This document shows positions 49,299-64,000 of a stretch of DNA of 64,000 nt, piece after piece; the first letter of the stretch is position 1; the number at the start of each line of letters is the position of its first letter. This stretch comes from Rathayibacter sp. VKM Ac-2804 (GTDB lineage: Bacteria; Actinomycetota; Actinomycetes; Actinomycetales; Microbacteriaceae), in NCBI RefSeq assembly GCF_009866655.1, contig NZ_CP047420.1, forward strand, positions 2,790,001 to 2,854,000, read 5' to 3'. A program made the translations under genes and the position numbers. The notes under the pieces are model-generated. The model had not been told where the DNA came from and did no database searches. It saw nothing but the letters and a program-made list of their open reading frames with translations.

Positions 49299-50036
49299 GT
49301 GTTCGTCATCACCGCCGATCAACGCGACAGTCGTCACGACGACGACCGGGTCGAGCAGGCGATCACCGCTCTGCTCGAATCGGAGGCGTCGTCCTTCGTG
49401 CTCCCTCCCGAGCGCACCGCGGGCGACGAGTTCCAGTTCGTGCTCGACCGCGCCGAGGCCGTCGTGTCCGTGGTCCTCGCGCTCCACCGCTCCGGGCACT
49501 GGAGCATCGGCCTCGGCATCGGCGCGATCGAGCGGCCGCTGCCCCGGACCACCCGTGCCGCCCGCGGAGCGGCGTACTTCGCGGCGCGTCGCGCGGTCGA
49601 GGCGGCGAAGGGACGGGCGACCCGCTTCTCCCTCGACCCCGACTCCCCCGGCGCGGACCACGCCGGCGCCGACTCCCCCGAGGACGCCTTCCCCTCGGTC
49701 GGCGACGCCCAGGCTCTGTTCGATCCGCTGCTCCACCTCCGGGACTCGCGGACCCCGGCCGGCTGGGAGATCGTCGACCTCCTGGACGCGGGGCTCTCGC
49801 AGAAGGAGGCGGCCGAGCGTCTCGCCGTCTCCCCCCAGGCGGTCAGCCTCCGGGTGCGGACCGCGAGCGCGCGCGCCGACGGACCGGCACGGGACGCCCT
49901 CGCCCGGCTGCTGACGGTGGTCGACCGTACGCTCGACCCCGACGCGGCGGCGAGCGCCGACCCGTCGGCGCAGGGCTCCACTGAGACCAGCGCCCCTTCC
50001 GCTTCCGCACCCGCTTCCGAGAGGACACCCCGATGA
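49299..50036 (+). CDS. SatD-family protein with C-terminal helix-turn-helix
   Basis: A 245-aa protein. The SatD-like start VITADQRDSRHDDDRVEQ is followed by GDEFQFVL, RSGHWSIGLGIGAIERPLP and the helix ARGAAYFAARRAVEAA. Residues about 157-190 (DLLDAGLSQKEAAERLAVSPQAVSLRVRTA) form a helix-turn-helix, then a Ser/Ala-rich tail. The core pattern resembles nucleotide-cyclase-like folds, but no activity is known. The GTG at 49299 has GAGGAGG 6 nt upstream and is preferred over the TTG at 49281 inside a palindrome. It overlaps the next gene by an ATGA. Confidence 0.8.
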   Translation: MFVITADQRDSRHDDDRVEQAITALLESEASSFVLPPERTAGDEFQFVLDRAEAVVSVVLALHRSGHWSIGLGIGAIERPLPRTTRAARGAAYFAARRAVEAAKGRATRFSLDPDSPGADHAGADSPEDAFPSVGDAQALFDPLLHLRDSRTPAGWEIVDLLDAGLSQKEAAERLAVSPQAVSLRVRTASARADGPARDALARLLTVVDRTLDPDAAASADPSAQGSTETSAPSASAPASERTPR

Positions 50037-50665
50037 CGGCACTCCGCACCGCACTGCCCGAGACCTTCGCCGTCGCCGCCCAGTCCGCCTCCTGGACCGG
50101 CGTGCTCCTGGTGCTCCTGGCCGGAGTCGCGGGCGCCGTCCTCGCGGTGCGCCTGCGCCGCCCCTCGCTCGGCTGGATCAGCATCGGCGCCGCGGCCGCC
50201 GCCTTCCTGCTGACCGGCGTGGCCGGTGCCTCCGCTCCCCCGGCGCTCGCTCTCGCCGTCGTGGTGCTCGCCTTCGCACTCGCGGTCCTCGGCGGCGGGC
50301 CGGTGGTCCTGCTCACCCTCGATCTCGCGACCACCGACTCCCGCAGCGGCGCGCACGGCGGCATCATGATCGCCGCCGCTCAGCGCCCCGGCACCCCCGG
50401 GGTCGCTCCGTCCGCGATCGGCCAGCCGATCGAGGTGCTGCGCGGCGGCACCACCATCGGCGTGCTCGAGCGGATCGCCACCGCCGGCGCCCTGCTCAGC
50501 GGTCTGCCGGAGGGCGTCGCCGTGATCGTCGCCGTCAAGGGCGTCGGCCGCTTCAGCGAGCTGGCGTCCCCGGAGGCACGCGAGCGCTTCATCATCGGCA
50601 CGCTCGCCAGCCTCGCCTGGTCCGCAGCGCTCGGGATCCTCGCGCGCCTCTACCTCGCGGGCTGA
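50033..50665 (+). CDS. Membrane protein paired with SatD
   Basis: A 210-aa integral membrane protein with about four or five hydrophobic segments (LLVLLAGVAGAVLAV, SIGAAAAAFLLTGVAG, ALALAVVVLAFALAVLGGGPVVLLTL, ATAGALLSGLPEGVAVIVAVKGVG, TLASLAWSAALGILARLYLA). The GRF-x-EL stretch between the last two is typical of small membrane partners encoded beside SatD. Its role is unknown; co-translation suggests a two-part membrane system. Its 3' end overlaps the convergent glycosylase gene by 16 bp. Confidence 0.75.
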   Translation: MTALRTALPETFAVAAQSASWTGVLLVLLAGVAGAVLAVRLRRPSLGWISIGAAAAAFLLTGVAGASAPPALALAVVVLAFALAVLGGGPVVLLTLDLATTDSRSGAHGGIMIAAAQRPGTPGVAPSAIGQPIEVLRGGTTIGVLERIATAGALLSGLPEGVAVIVAVKGVGRFSELASPEARERFIIGTLASLAWSAALGILARLYLAG

Positions 50666-51279
50666 CCGCCGCCCGACTCCGCGCGACGGCGGACGACCGC
50701 ACGCCGGTACGGCGAGACCGTCGGGTCGCCGGAGATCGAGAACCGCCAGGGGAAGGCGTCGCCCCCTCCTTCGCCGGAGACCCCGGTGCGCGCGGACGCC
50801 TCGATCGCCACCGGCGCCTCGCGCGGCAGCAGCTCGAAGGCCGCCGACATCGGATCGCCCGACTCCGCGAGGGTCACCCCGAGCGCCTTCGCGAGCCGCG
50901 CCGGACCGCGGGCGAGGTCCCTCGGGCGGACCGGACCTCGGCGGAGCAGCGCGAGCTCCTCCCCCGCGACGATCTCGCCGGCGCGCAGCAGCACCGCCGA
51001 CGCCGTGCCCGCCGGCGAGCAGACCAGGTTCACGCAGGTGTGCATGCCGTAGCTGAAGTACGCGTAGACCGTGCCCGGCTCGTCGAACATCGGCGCGTTC
51101 CGCGGCGACCGGCGCCGGTGCGCGTGCGATCCGGGGTCCTCGCCGAGTCCGAGGTACGCCTCGACCTCGGTCAGCCGGACGCCGACGACGCCCTCGTCGG
51201 TGCGGTGCAGCAGCACCGCTCCGAGCAGATCGGGAGCGACCTCGAGGGCCGAGCGCGACAGGTCGATCGGCTGCGGCAT
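50650..51279 (-). CDS. DNA-3-methyladenine glycosylase (AAG/MPG family)
   Basis: A 209-aa base-excision repair enzyme removing alkylated purines. The AAG pattern is complete: APDLLGAVLLHRTDEGVVGVRLTEVEAYLG with the catalytic Glu, SHAHRRRSPRNAPMF, GTVYAYFSYGMHTCVNLVC and the ARGPARLAKALG segment. The ATG at 51279 is 2 nt after the stop of the 46-aa membrane protein. It ends the argH transcription unit, an arrangement common in related actinobacteria. Confidence 0.92.
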   Translation of the reverse strand: MPQPIDLSRSALEVAPDLLGAVLLHRTDEGVVGVRLTEVEAYLGLGEDPGSHAHRRRSPRNAPMFDEPGTVYAYFSYGMHTCVNLVCSPAGTASAVLLRAGEIVAGEELALLRRGPVRPRDLARGPARLAKALGVTLAESGDPMSAAFELLPREAPVAIEASARTGVSGEGGGDAFPWRFSISGDPTVSPYRRAVVRRRAESGGGQPAR

Positions 51280-51281
51280 CC

Positions 51282-55137
<3,856 letters not shown>

Positions 55138-55229
55138 GTCGAGCCTTTCGAGCAGAAGCGGTCCGGCCGGGAGGGCCGTCGGTGCGCGCACCCGGTCGGG
55201 GTGGCGCTCGGAGCCGGGGCCGCTGGTGG

Positions 55230-56201
55230 TCAGCGGCCCGACGTTCGCTCCCGGTCGCGAGGATCGGCTGAGGCGACGACCTCGGTGCCGACGCCCTCGG
55301 AGGTGAAGACCTCGAGCAGCATCGAGTGCGGGACGCGGCCGTCGATGATCGCGGCCTTCGGCACCCCGCCGAGCACCGCGTCGAGGCACGCCGTCATCTT
55401 GGGGATCATCCCCGACTCGAGCGAGGGCAGCAGGGCCGCGAGCTCGTCGGAGGCGATGTGCGACACGAGGGAGTCGCGGTCGGGCCAGTCGGCGTACAGC
55501 CCGGGGACGTCGGTGAGGATCACGAGCTTCTCGGCGCCGACGGCGACGGCGAGCGCTGCCGCGGCGGCGTCGGCGTTCACGTTCAGCGACTGCGTCGGGT
55601 CGTCGGAGTCGGGCGCGATCGAGGAGACGACCGGGATCCGGCCGGCGTCGAGCTGGGCGAGGACGGCGGCGGGATCGACGGAGATCACGTCGCCGACGAG
55701 GCCCAGGTCGTGCTCGACCCCGTCCAACACGACGCCGCGACGACGGCCGACGAAGAGCCCGGCGTCCTCACCGGAGATCCCGGCGGCCAGCGGCCCGTGC
55801 TCGTTGATCCGCCGGACGATGTCGCGGCTGATGCTGCCGGTGAGCACCATCCGCACGACGTCCATCGCCTCGGGACTGGTCACCCGGTAGCCGCCGCGGA
55901 ACTCGCTGGCGATGCCGAGCCGGTCGAGCATCGCCGAGATCTGCGGGCCGCCGCCGTGCACGACGACCGGACGGATGCCGGCGTAGTGCAGGTAGACGAT
56001 GTCCTGCGCGAAGGCGCGCTGGAGCTCCTCCGACACCATGGCGTTGCCGCCGAACTTGATCACCATCGTCCTGCCGTGGAACCGCTGCAGCCAGGGCAGC
56101 GATTCGATCAGGGTGCCGGCCTTGACGGCCACGGCGTCGCGCAGCGCGAGGGTCTCGGCCTCGGTCGGATCGTCGGTGCTCACCGGGTTCTCGGCGCTCA
56201 T
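55230..56201 (-). CDS. argB: Acetylglutamate kinase
   Basis: A 323-aa amino acid kinase. It shows [29 protein letters not shown], the [30 protein letters not shown] nucleotide region and ESGMIPKM. The N-terminal extension before the core is consistent with the arginine-inhibited type, the usual control point of the pathway. It overlaps the argJ stop by one base. Confidence 0.95.
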   Translation of the reverse strand: MSAENPVSTDDPTEAETLALRDAVAVKAGTLIESLPWLQRFHGRTMVIKFGGNAMVSEELQRAFAQDIVYLHYAGIRPVVVHGGGPQISAMLDRLGIASEFRGGYRVTSPEAMDVVRMVLTGSISRDIVRRINEHGPLAAGISGEDAGLFVGRRRGVVLDGVEHDLGLVGDVISVDPAAVLAQLDAGRIPVVSSIAPDSDDPTQSLNVNADAAAAALAVAVGAEKLVILTDVPGLYADWPDRDSLVSHIASDELAALLPSLESGMIPKMTACLDAVLGGVPKAAIIDGRVPHSMLLEVFTSEGVGTEVVASADPRDRERTSGR

Positions 56202-57367
56202 CAGCTGGAGTACGCCGAGTTCTCGTGGACGTAGTCGTGGGTGAGGTCGTTGGTCCAGATCGTCGCCGTGGCGTCCCCGGCGTGCAGATCGATGTCGACC
56301 GAGACCTTGCGCGGGGCGAGGTCGACCAGGTCGCGGCTCTCGTCGGGTTCGCCGGCCCGGCAGACCTGCACGCCGTTCATCGCGACATCGATCCCGTAGG
56401 GATCGAACTGCGCGTCGGTGGTGCCGACCGCGGCCAGCACCCGGCCCCAGTTCGGGTCGTTGCCGAAGATCGCGGCCTTGAAGAGGTTGCTCCGCGAGAC
56501 CGCGCGGGCGACGACGACGGCCTCGTCCTCGGTCGCGGCGTTCAGCACGCGGATCGCCACGTCGTGCGCGGCCCCCTCGGCGTCGGCCTGGAGCTGGAGC
56601 GTGAGATCGCGGCAGACGTCGGTGAGCGCGGCGGTGAAGTCGGCGTGCTCGGGAGTCGCACCGCTCGCGCCACTGGCGAGCAGCGCGACGGTGTCGTTCG
56701 TCGACATGCAGCCGTCGGAGTCGAGGCGGTCGAAGGTGACCCGGGTCGCCGCGCGGAGCGCGGTGTCGAGCTCGGCGGAGTCGAGGACCGCATCGGTCGT
56801 GATCACCACGAGCATCGTCGCGAGCCCCGGCGCGAGCATCCCGGCGCCCTTGGCCATTCCGCCGACGGTCCAGCCCTGCTCGGAGCGGACGCTCGCCTGC
56901 TTCGGCACGGTGTCGGTCGTCATGATCGCGCGGGCCGCCGCCTCGCCGGCCTCGGGGCCGGTCGCGCCGGGGAGCGCGGCCGACGCCTCGGTCACCCCGG
57001 CCGTGAGCTTGCCGAGGTCGAGCTGGTCGCCGATGAGGCCGGTGGAGCAGACCAGCACGTCGCCCGCGGAGACGCCCAGGCTCCCGGCCACGGCCTCGGC
57101 CGTGCCGTGGGTGACCTGGAAGCCCGCGGCACCGGTGTAGCAGTTGGCCCCGCCGGAGTTGAGCACGATCGCCGAGACGACGCCGTCGCGCATCACCTGC
57201 TCGCTCCAGAGCACCGGATTCGCCTTGCAGCGGTTGCTGGTGAAGACCGTCGCCGCGTTCTGCAGCGGACCGAGGTTGTGCACGAGGGCGAGGTCGCGGG
57301 CGCCGGTCGACTTCAGGCCGGCGACGACCCCGGCCGCGGCGAATCCGGCTGCGGCGGTGATGCTCAC
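56201..57367 (-). CDS. argJ: Bifunctional ornithine acetyltransferase / N-acetylglutamate synthase
   Basis: A 388-aa protein that cleaves itself at a conserved Thr, found here in the motif CMSTNDTV. N-terminal [21 protein letters not shown] and the [25 protein letters not shown] segment before the cleavage site are typical. It recycles the acetyl group between ornithine and glutamate. The GTG start overlaps the argC stop. Confidence 0.95.
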   Translation of the reverse strand: MSITAAAGFAAAGVVAGLKSTGARDLALVHNLGPLQNAATVFTSNRCKANPVLWSEQVMRDGVVSAIVLNSGGANCYTGAAGFQVTHGTAEAVAGSLGVSAGDVLVCSTGLIGDQLDLGKLTAGVTEASAALPGATGPEAGEAAARAIMTTDTVPKQASVRSEQGWTVGGMAKGAGMLAPGLATMLVVITTDAVLDSAELDTALRAATRVTFDRLDSDGCMSTNDTVALLASGASGATPEHADFTAALTDVCRDLTLQLQADAEGAAHDVAIRVLNAATEDEAVVVARAVSRSNLFKAAIFGNDPNWGRVLAAVGTTDAQFDPYGIDVAMNGVQVCRAGEPDESRDLVDLAPRKVSVDIDLHAGDATATIWTNDLTHDYVHENSAYSS

Positions 57368-58410
57368 GGCGCCACTCCGTTCGTGCTCAGGCCGAGGGTC
57401 TCGGGGAGGCCCAGGGCGATGTTGGTCGACTGGATCGCGGCGCCGGCGGTGCCCTTGACGAGGTTGTCGAGGGCGGTGATCACGACGACGCGGCCGGCGC
57501 GCTCGTCCACGGCGAGGCCGATCAGCGCGGTGTTGGCGCCGACGGTGTCCGCGGTGCGCGGGAAGGCCCCCTCCGGCAGCAGCTGGACGAAGGGCTCGTC
57601 GGCGTAGGCCGACTCCCAGGCCTCGCGCACGTCTCGCGCGGAGACCCCCGGTGCGAGGCGCGCGGTCGAGGTCGCGAGGATGCCGCGCGACATCGGCACC
57701 AGGATCGGCGTGAACGAGATCGAGACGGGGCCGGCACCGGCGAGCGCGAGGTTCTGCCGGATCTCCGGGTTGTGGCGGTGCCCGCCGCCGATGCCGTAGG
57801 CGTGGGCGGAGCCGAGCAGCTCGCTCGCCAGCAGGTCGGTGCGCAGGCTCTTGCCGGCACCGGACGGGCCGACCGCGAGGACGGAGACGAGGTCGGCGGC
57901 CTCGATCACGCCGGCGTGCAGGCCCGGCGCGAGGCCGAGCGTGATGGCGGTGACGTTGCAGCCCGGCACGGCGATGCGGCGGACCCCCGCCAGCACGTCG
58001 CGCTGCCGGCCGGAGCCGGCCAGCATCAGCTCGGGCAGGCCGTAGGGCCAGGCGCCGGCGAAGTCGCCGCCGTAGTACTCCGCCCAGTCCTGCTCGTCCG
58101 TCAGCCGGTGGTCGGCGCCGCAGTCGACGACGAGGACGTTATCGGGGAGCGTCGCGGTGATCTCGCCGGACTTGCCGTGCGGCAGGGCGAGGAAGACGAC
58201 GTCGTGGCCCGCCAGGTTCTCGGTCGTCGTGTCGACGAGCTCGAGTCGGCGCAGCGAGCGCAGGTGCGGCTGCACCGCGGCGAGGGGCTGGCCGGCGTTC
58301 GAGTGCGCCGTGACCGTGCGCACCTCGAACTCGGGGTGATCGGCGAGCAGGCGGAGCAGCTCGCCGCCCGCGTACCCGCTCGCTCCGGCCACCGCCACGG
58401 AAAAAGTCAT
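57364..58410 (-). CDS. argC: N-acetyl-gamma-glutamyl-phosphate reductase
   Basis: A 348-aa NADPH enzyme. The dinucleotide motif [14 protein letters not shown] and the active-site Cys in [15 protein letters not shown] are clear. It is the first gene of argCJBDFH. TAGGCT ends 7 nt before the ATG, so the operon probably begins as a leaderless transcript; no ARG-box palindrome was recognised, but a weak one could be missed. Confidence 0.95.
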   Translation of the reverse strand: MTFSVAVAGASGYAGGELLRLLADHPEFEVRTVTAHSNAGQPLAAVQPHLRSLRRLELVDTTTENLAGHDVVFLALPHGKSGEITATLPDNVLVVDCGADHRLTDEQDWAEYYGGDFAGAWPYGLPELMLAGSGRQRDVLAGVRRIAVPGCNVTAITLGLAPGLHAGVIEAADLVSVLAVGPSGAGKSLRTDLLASELLGSAHAYGIGGGHRHNPEIRQNLALAGAGPVSISFTPILVPMSRGILATSTARLAPGVSARDVREAWESAYADEPFVQLLPEGAFPRTADTVGANTALIGLAVDERAGRVVVITALDNLVKGTAGAAIQSTNIALGLPETLGLSTNGVAP

Positions 58411-58461
58411 GCCCGAGAGCCTAGTCGCTGGCGGGACCCGCCCTCGCCCGATCGCGACGGG

Positions 58462-58487
58462 CGGCCGCCGGCCGGAACCGGCGGCCG
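58462..58487 (-). terminator. Hairpin after pheT
   Basis: CGGCCGCCGG (58462-58471) pairs with CCGGCGGCCG (58478-58487) around a 6-nt loop. It starts 5 nt beyond the pheT stop and separates pheST from the argC promoter. Confidence 0.7.
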
Positions 58488-58492
58488 TCCGC

Positions 58493-61023
58493 TCACTCGC
58501 GCGGCGACGCGCCGAAGCGCTCGGCGGCGAGCGCGGTGCCGCTCTCCTTCGCCGAGCTGGCCTCGGCGGCGGTCAGGGTGCGGTCGGCGGCGCGGAAGCG
58601 CAGCGCGAAGGTGAGCGACTTCGAGCCCTCGGGGACGCCCGCGCCGCGGTAGTCGTCGACCAGGCGGATCGCCTCGAGCAGCTCGCCGGCTCCCTCCGCC
58701 ACGGCGGCCTGCAGGTCGGCCGCCGGGACGGCCACGGGGACGACCAGCGAGAGGTCCTGGGTCGCCGCGGGGAGCGCGCCGACCGGGCGCGCGACGACGA
58801 GGCGGCCGGCGCGGGCGATCAGCGGATCGAGGTCGAGCTCGACCACCGCCACGCGGTGCGGCAGGTCGAGGTCGTCGGCGAGCGACGGGAGCAGCTCACC
58901 GGCGTGGCCGACCACGGCGCCGTCGAGCAGCACCTCGGCCGTGCGTCCCGGGTGCAGGGCGGCGTGCGAGCCCTGCCGGATCTGCAGCTCCGCGCCCGCG
59001 GCGGCCGCGACGTCGCGCACGACGTCGAGTGCGTCGCGCCAGTCGAAGTCACGCGCGGCGACGCCGGGCTGGCGCTCGAGGGCCGAGCCCGTCAGCAGCG
59101 CGGCGACGTGCAGCGGCTGGCGCGGGATCCCCGCGTTCAGCGCCGCCTCGACCTCCGCGGACGGACGCGCGCCGGCGAGGGGCAGGCCCGCGGAGCCGAA
59201 CGGACGGTCGCCCTGCGGCAGGAAGACCGAGCCCATCTCGTAGACGGCCAGGTCGACGAGGCCGCGCGAGCGGTTGCGCGCCGCGACCTGCACGAGTCCG
59301 GGCAGGAGAGAGAGCCGCAGCTGCCCCGCGGTCGCGTCCAGCGGATTCGCCAGCGAGACCTGCTGCACCGGCTCGCCGTCGACGGAGCCGAAGCGGTCGT
59401 TGATCGAGCGGGAGAGGAACGGGTAGGACAGCACCTCGGTGAGCCCGGCGGCCGCGAGCGACTGCGCGACCGTGCGGCGCAGGCGCTGCCCGGGCGTGAG
59501 GCCGCGGCCGGGAGGCGCCACGGGGAGGATCGACGGGATGCGGTCGTAGCCGGTGATCCGGGCGACCTCCTCCGCGAGGGTGGAGCGGTCGGTCAGGTCG
59601 GGCCGCCAGCTCGGCGGAGTGACGAGCAGACCCGCTCCCCCGGCCTCGACGCTCGCGCCGATCTCCACGAGGGCGCCGCGGATCTCCTCGGGCGTGTACT
59701 CGAGGCCGATCAGGCCGGAGATGTAGCCGTCGGGCAGCTCGATCGTCTCAGCCGCGCCCGCGTCGGCGAGCACCGAGCCGAGCTCGTCCGCGGTGCCGCC
59801 CGCGAGCTCGACCAGCAGCTGCACCGCGCGCGCGGCGGCGACCGGCGCGACCAGCGGGTCCACGCCGCGCTCGAAGCGGCGCGACGCCTCGCTCGGCAGC
59901 TTGTGCCGGCGGGCCGTGCGCGCGATCGAGACCGGGTCGAAGTTCGCGGCCTCGATCAGGACGTCGGCGGTCGTGTCGGTGATCTCGGTGCGGGCGCCGC
60001 CCATCACGCCGGCGAGCCCGATCGGACCGCCGTCGTCCGTGATCAGGAGGTCCTCGTGGTGCAGGCGGCGGGTCTGGCCGTCGAGCGTCTCGAGCGTCTC
60101 ACCGGCGCGGGCGCGGCGGACGACGATGCCGCCCTCCAGGCGCTCGAGGTCGTAGCCGTGCAGCGGCTGCCCGAGCTCGAACATGACGTAGTTGGTGATG
60201 TCGACGACCAGCGAGATCGAGCGCACGCCGGCCAGGCGCAGTCGCGCGATCATCCACGGCGGCGTCGGCAGCGAGGGATCGATGCCGCGGACGACGCGGG
60301 TGACGAAGACGGACGAGCCGACGCGGCCGCGGATCGAAGCCTCGTCCTCGACCGCGACGGGGAAGACGGGCGCGGACTCGAGCCGCTCGGGCGCGGTGAT
60401 CGCGAGCGCGGGGTCGCGGAAGGCGGCGCCGGTCGCGTGGGCGTACTCGCGGGCGATGCCGCGGATCGAGAAGGCGTAGCCGCGATCCGGGGTCACATTG
60501 ACCTCGACCGCGGCGTCGTCGAGCCCGAGGAGCGCGATGGCGTCGGTGCCGACCTCGGGGTCGATGCCGAGGCTCGCCAGGCGGAGGATGCCCTCGTGGT
60601 CGTCGCCGAGGCCGAGCTCGCGGGTGGACGCGATCATCCCGTCGGAGACGTGCCCGTAGGTCTTCCGCGCCGAGATCGGGAACGGCCCGGGCAGCACGGC
60701 TCCGGGCAGCGAGACCACCACCTTGTCGCCGGCCGCGAAGTTGTGCGCACCGCAGACGATGCCGCGGACGTCGTCGCCGCCGTCGGCCGCGCGCTCCCCC
60801 TCGGGCGCGACGCGGACGGTGCACCAGTTGATGGTCTTGCCGTTCTTCTGCGGCTCGGGGACGAGGTCGAGGACCTCGCCGACCACGACGGGGCCGGAGA
60901 CGTCGAAACGGTGGACGTCCTCCTCCTCCAGGCCGACCGACACGAGCGCCGCGTGCACGGCCTCGGTCGTGACGCCCTGCTCGAGGTCGACGTACTCGCC
61001 CAGCCAGCTCAGCGGGATGCGCA

Positions 61024-61024
<1 letters not shown>
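58493..61024 (-). CDS. pheT: Phenylalanyl-tRNA synthetase beta subunit
   Basis: An 843-aa subunit of full length. The order is the N-terminal [13 protein letters not shown], a tRNA-binding OB domain (about 45-160; [26 protein letters not shown]), the B3/B4 editing domain, the B5 domain, the synthetase-like domain ([10 protein letters not shown]) and a C-terminal anticodon-binding domain (about 750-843; QDLSLVVP). The ATG at 61024 overlaps the pheS stop by one base; the larger open frame upstream is shadow of pheS. Confidence 0.96.
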
Positions 61025-62574
<1,550 letters not shown>

Positions 62575-63447
62575 TCAGTCCTGCGCGGCGAGCAGGGCGG
62601 TGTCGGTGGTCGCGCGGGCCGCCGGGTGGCCGGTGCCCTTGCGGCCGCCGTTCTTCGTGCGGATCTCGACCCACTTGGCGATGCCGGAGAGGATCAGGCA
62701 GATGCCGATGTAGATGGCGCCGACCACGATGGCCGCGGGGATGATCGGGCTGTCCAGGCTCGGCTGGTTGCCGAGGTAGCGGGCGTAGTAGAGCAGCTCG
62801 TTGTAGGTGATGATCGAGCCGAGCGCCGTGTCCTTGAGGGCGACGACGAGCTGGGCGATGATCACGGGCAGCATCGAGCGGATCGCCTGCGGGAAGAGGA
62901 TGAGGCGCATGACGCCCGCCTTGCGCAGGCCGATCGCGTAGCCCGCCTCCTTCTGGCCGCGCGGGAGGGCCTCGATGCCGGCGCGGAAGATCTCGGAGAA
63001 GACGGAGCCGTTGTAGAGCGTCAGTGCGATGACCACGGCGAGGTACGGCGTCAGCTTGAGGCCGACGAACGGGAGCCCGTAGTACATCAGCATCATCAGG
63101 ATGAGGACCGGGATGGCGCGGAACAGCTCGATGAAGAGCGTGACCGGGATGTTGATCCAGCGGCGGTCGGAGAGACGGCCGATCGCCAGCAGCAGGCCGA
63201 GCACGATGCTCGCGACGCCGGCTGTGGCGAAGGCGGCGAGCGTCTGCCCGAGCGCCGCGCCGATGCTCTGCCAGACCAGCGGGTAGCCGAACGCGCGCCA
63301 CTTGGCCGCGGAGAACTGCCCGGACTCGGCGAACCGCCAGAGCACGAAGGCCAGCAGGGCGACGAGGACGAGCAGGACGACGGCGCCCATGACGCGGTTG
63401 CGGGCGACCGCACGGGGTCCGGGGTTGTCGAAGAGGACGGAGCTCAT
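62575..63447 (-). CDS. gluD: Glutamate-type amino acid ABC transporter permease (GluD-like)
   Basis: A 290-aa permease of the His/Glu/Gln class. The head SSVLFDNPGPRA and the ESGQFSAAKW segment resemble corynebacterial GluD. The ABC-permease EAA loop is KEAGYAIGLRKAGVMRLILFPQAIRSMLP. About five or six membrane segments. The ATG at 63447 overlaps the stop of the preceding permease gene in an ATGA. Substrate glutamate is inferred from similarity and pairing. Confidence 0.85.
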   Translation of the reverse strand: MSSVLFDNPGPRAVARNRVMGAVVLLVLVALLAFVLWRFAESGQFSAAKWRAFGYPLVWQSIGAALGQTLAAFATAGVASIVLGLLLAIGRLSDRRWINIPVTLFIELFRAIPVLILMMLMYYGLPFVGLKLTPYLAVVIALTLYNGSVFSEIFRAGIEALPRGQKEAGYAIGLRKAGVMRLILFPQAIRSMLPVIIAQLVVALKDTALGSIITYNELLYYARYLGNQPSLDSPIIPAAIVVGAIYIGICLILSGIAKWVEIRTKNGGRKGTGHPAARATTDTALLAAQD

Positions 63448-64000
63448 CGGGCGACCCTCCACTTCTTCTCGAGCTGGCGTTGGAGGAGGGAGAGCCCGGT
63501 GACGAGGATCACGAAGGCGAGCGCCACCCAGAGCACGACGATGAGGCTGTTCTCGCCGCGCTCGTTGAGCACGCGGACGATCGTCCCGGCCTCGGCGACC
63601 GAGAAGCCGGCGGCGACGGTGGTGTTCTTGAGGAGGGCGATCAGCACGCTCATCAGCGGCGGGATGACCGAGCGGAACGCCTGCGGCAGCACCACCTGGG
63701 TCATCGTGAGGCCGAAGTCGAGGCCGATCGCGCGGGCCGCCTCGGCCTGGCCGATCGGCACGGTGTTGATGCCGGAGCGGAGCACCTCGGCCACGTAGGT
63801 CGCCGTGTAGATGCTCAGCGCGGTGATCGCGAGGTTCGTATAGCCGACGTCCGGCAGGTCGAGCTTGGGATAGCCGAAGGCGAAGAAGAACATCAGCAGC
63901 GTCAGCGGCGTGTTCCGGATGGTGTTGACGTAGACGGTGCCGACCGCTCGCGCGATCGGGACGGGCGAGACGCGCATCGCTCCGACCACGGTGCCGAGGA
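63444..64000 (-). CDS. gluC: Amino acid ABC transporter permease (GluC-like), partial at right edge
   Basis: 185 codons are inside the window; the first 30-50 are probably beyond it, since the frame stays open to the edge. The INTVPIGQAEAARAIGLDFGLTMTQVVLPQAF EAA-type loop and TIRNTPLTLLMFFFAF are typical of the partner permease in glutamate importers. The ATPase and binding-protein genes are expected to the right. Confidence 0.82.
   Translation of the reverse strand, partial: LGTVVGAMRVSPVPIARAVGTVYVNTIRNTPLTLLMFFFAFGYPKLDLPDVGYTNLAITALSIYTATYVAEVLRSGINTVPIGQAEAARAIGLDFGLTMTQVVLPQAFRSVIPPLMSVLIALLKNTTVAAGFSVAEAGTIVRVLNERGENSLIVVLWVALAFVILVTGLSLLQRQLEKKWRVAR

Overview
The window is chromosomal DNA from a high-GC Gram-positive actinobacterium, most likely a member of the Microbacteriaceae (Micrococcales). 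Three things suggest this: the strongly GC-rich third-position codon use, the conserved housekeeping order (small ORF-tlyA-nadK-recN-pyrG-nudix-xerD-parA-scpA-scpB-rluB-tyrA-cmk-der), and the actinobacterial look of the 16S-23S-5S operon. Genus was not determined; Rathayibacter or a relative would fit. No phage, insertion sequence or CRISPR array was seen.

Region 1 (1-13.9 kb) is a carbohydrate catabolic locus. A minus-strand operon encodes an MFS transporter, a one-chain DhaK/DhaL kinase, an RpiB-type isomerase, a triosephosphate-isomerase-like isomerase and, cut by the left edge, a xylose-isomerase-like TIM barrel. A divergent FadR-type GntR regulator faces it. About 8 kb further on, an SDR dehydrogenase and an ApnL-type (D-apionate lactonase) protein form a second minus-strand operon. 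The same motif (ACCGGTTGAC) lies in front of both operons and of the regulator, so I read them as one regulon. It would take D-apionate or a related plant-wall sugar to L-erythrulose and then, through LerK, LerI and DerI, to D-erythrose 4-phosphate. Between the two halves sit a DUF4232 lipoprotein gene and a four-gene MacB-type ABC system (lipoprotein, adaptor with a peptidoglycan-binding-like domain, ATPase, permease).

Region 2 (13.9-27.3 kb) is accessory: DoxX, a glyoxalase-TPR fusion, an ArsR/SRPBCC pair, DUF4192, a WYL regulator, a VOC protein, an ECF sigma factor with a DUF4349 membrane protein, DUF2200, an APC amino-acid permease, an orphan HEPN-like protein, a UDG-like protein, tRNA-Pro(GGG) and a TetR regulator.

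Region 3 (27.3-49.2 kb) is core: a long minus-strand housekeeping run from a 51-codon gene through der, preceded by a complete rRNA operon and tyrS. The RNA pseudouridine synthase carries 15 tandem Arg-rich octapeptides.

Region 4 (49.2-64 kb) holds a plus-strand SatD/membrane-protein pair behind two palindromes, then minus-strand DNA-3-methyladenine glycosylase, argCJBDFH with a 46-aa membrane protein, pheST, and two glutamate-type ABC permeases cut by the right edge.

Two features recur across the window. One is a family of about 40-bp palindromic REP-like elements in intergenic gaps (eight copies found). The other is a TANNNT box 6-8 nt in front of many start codons, which suggests leaderless transcription. 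All calls come from reading the sequence; no database search was run.
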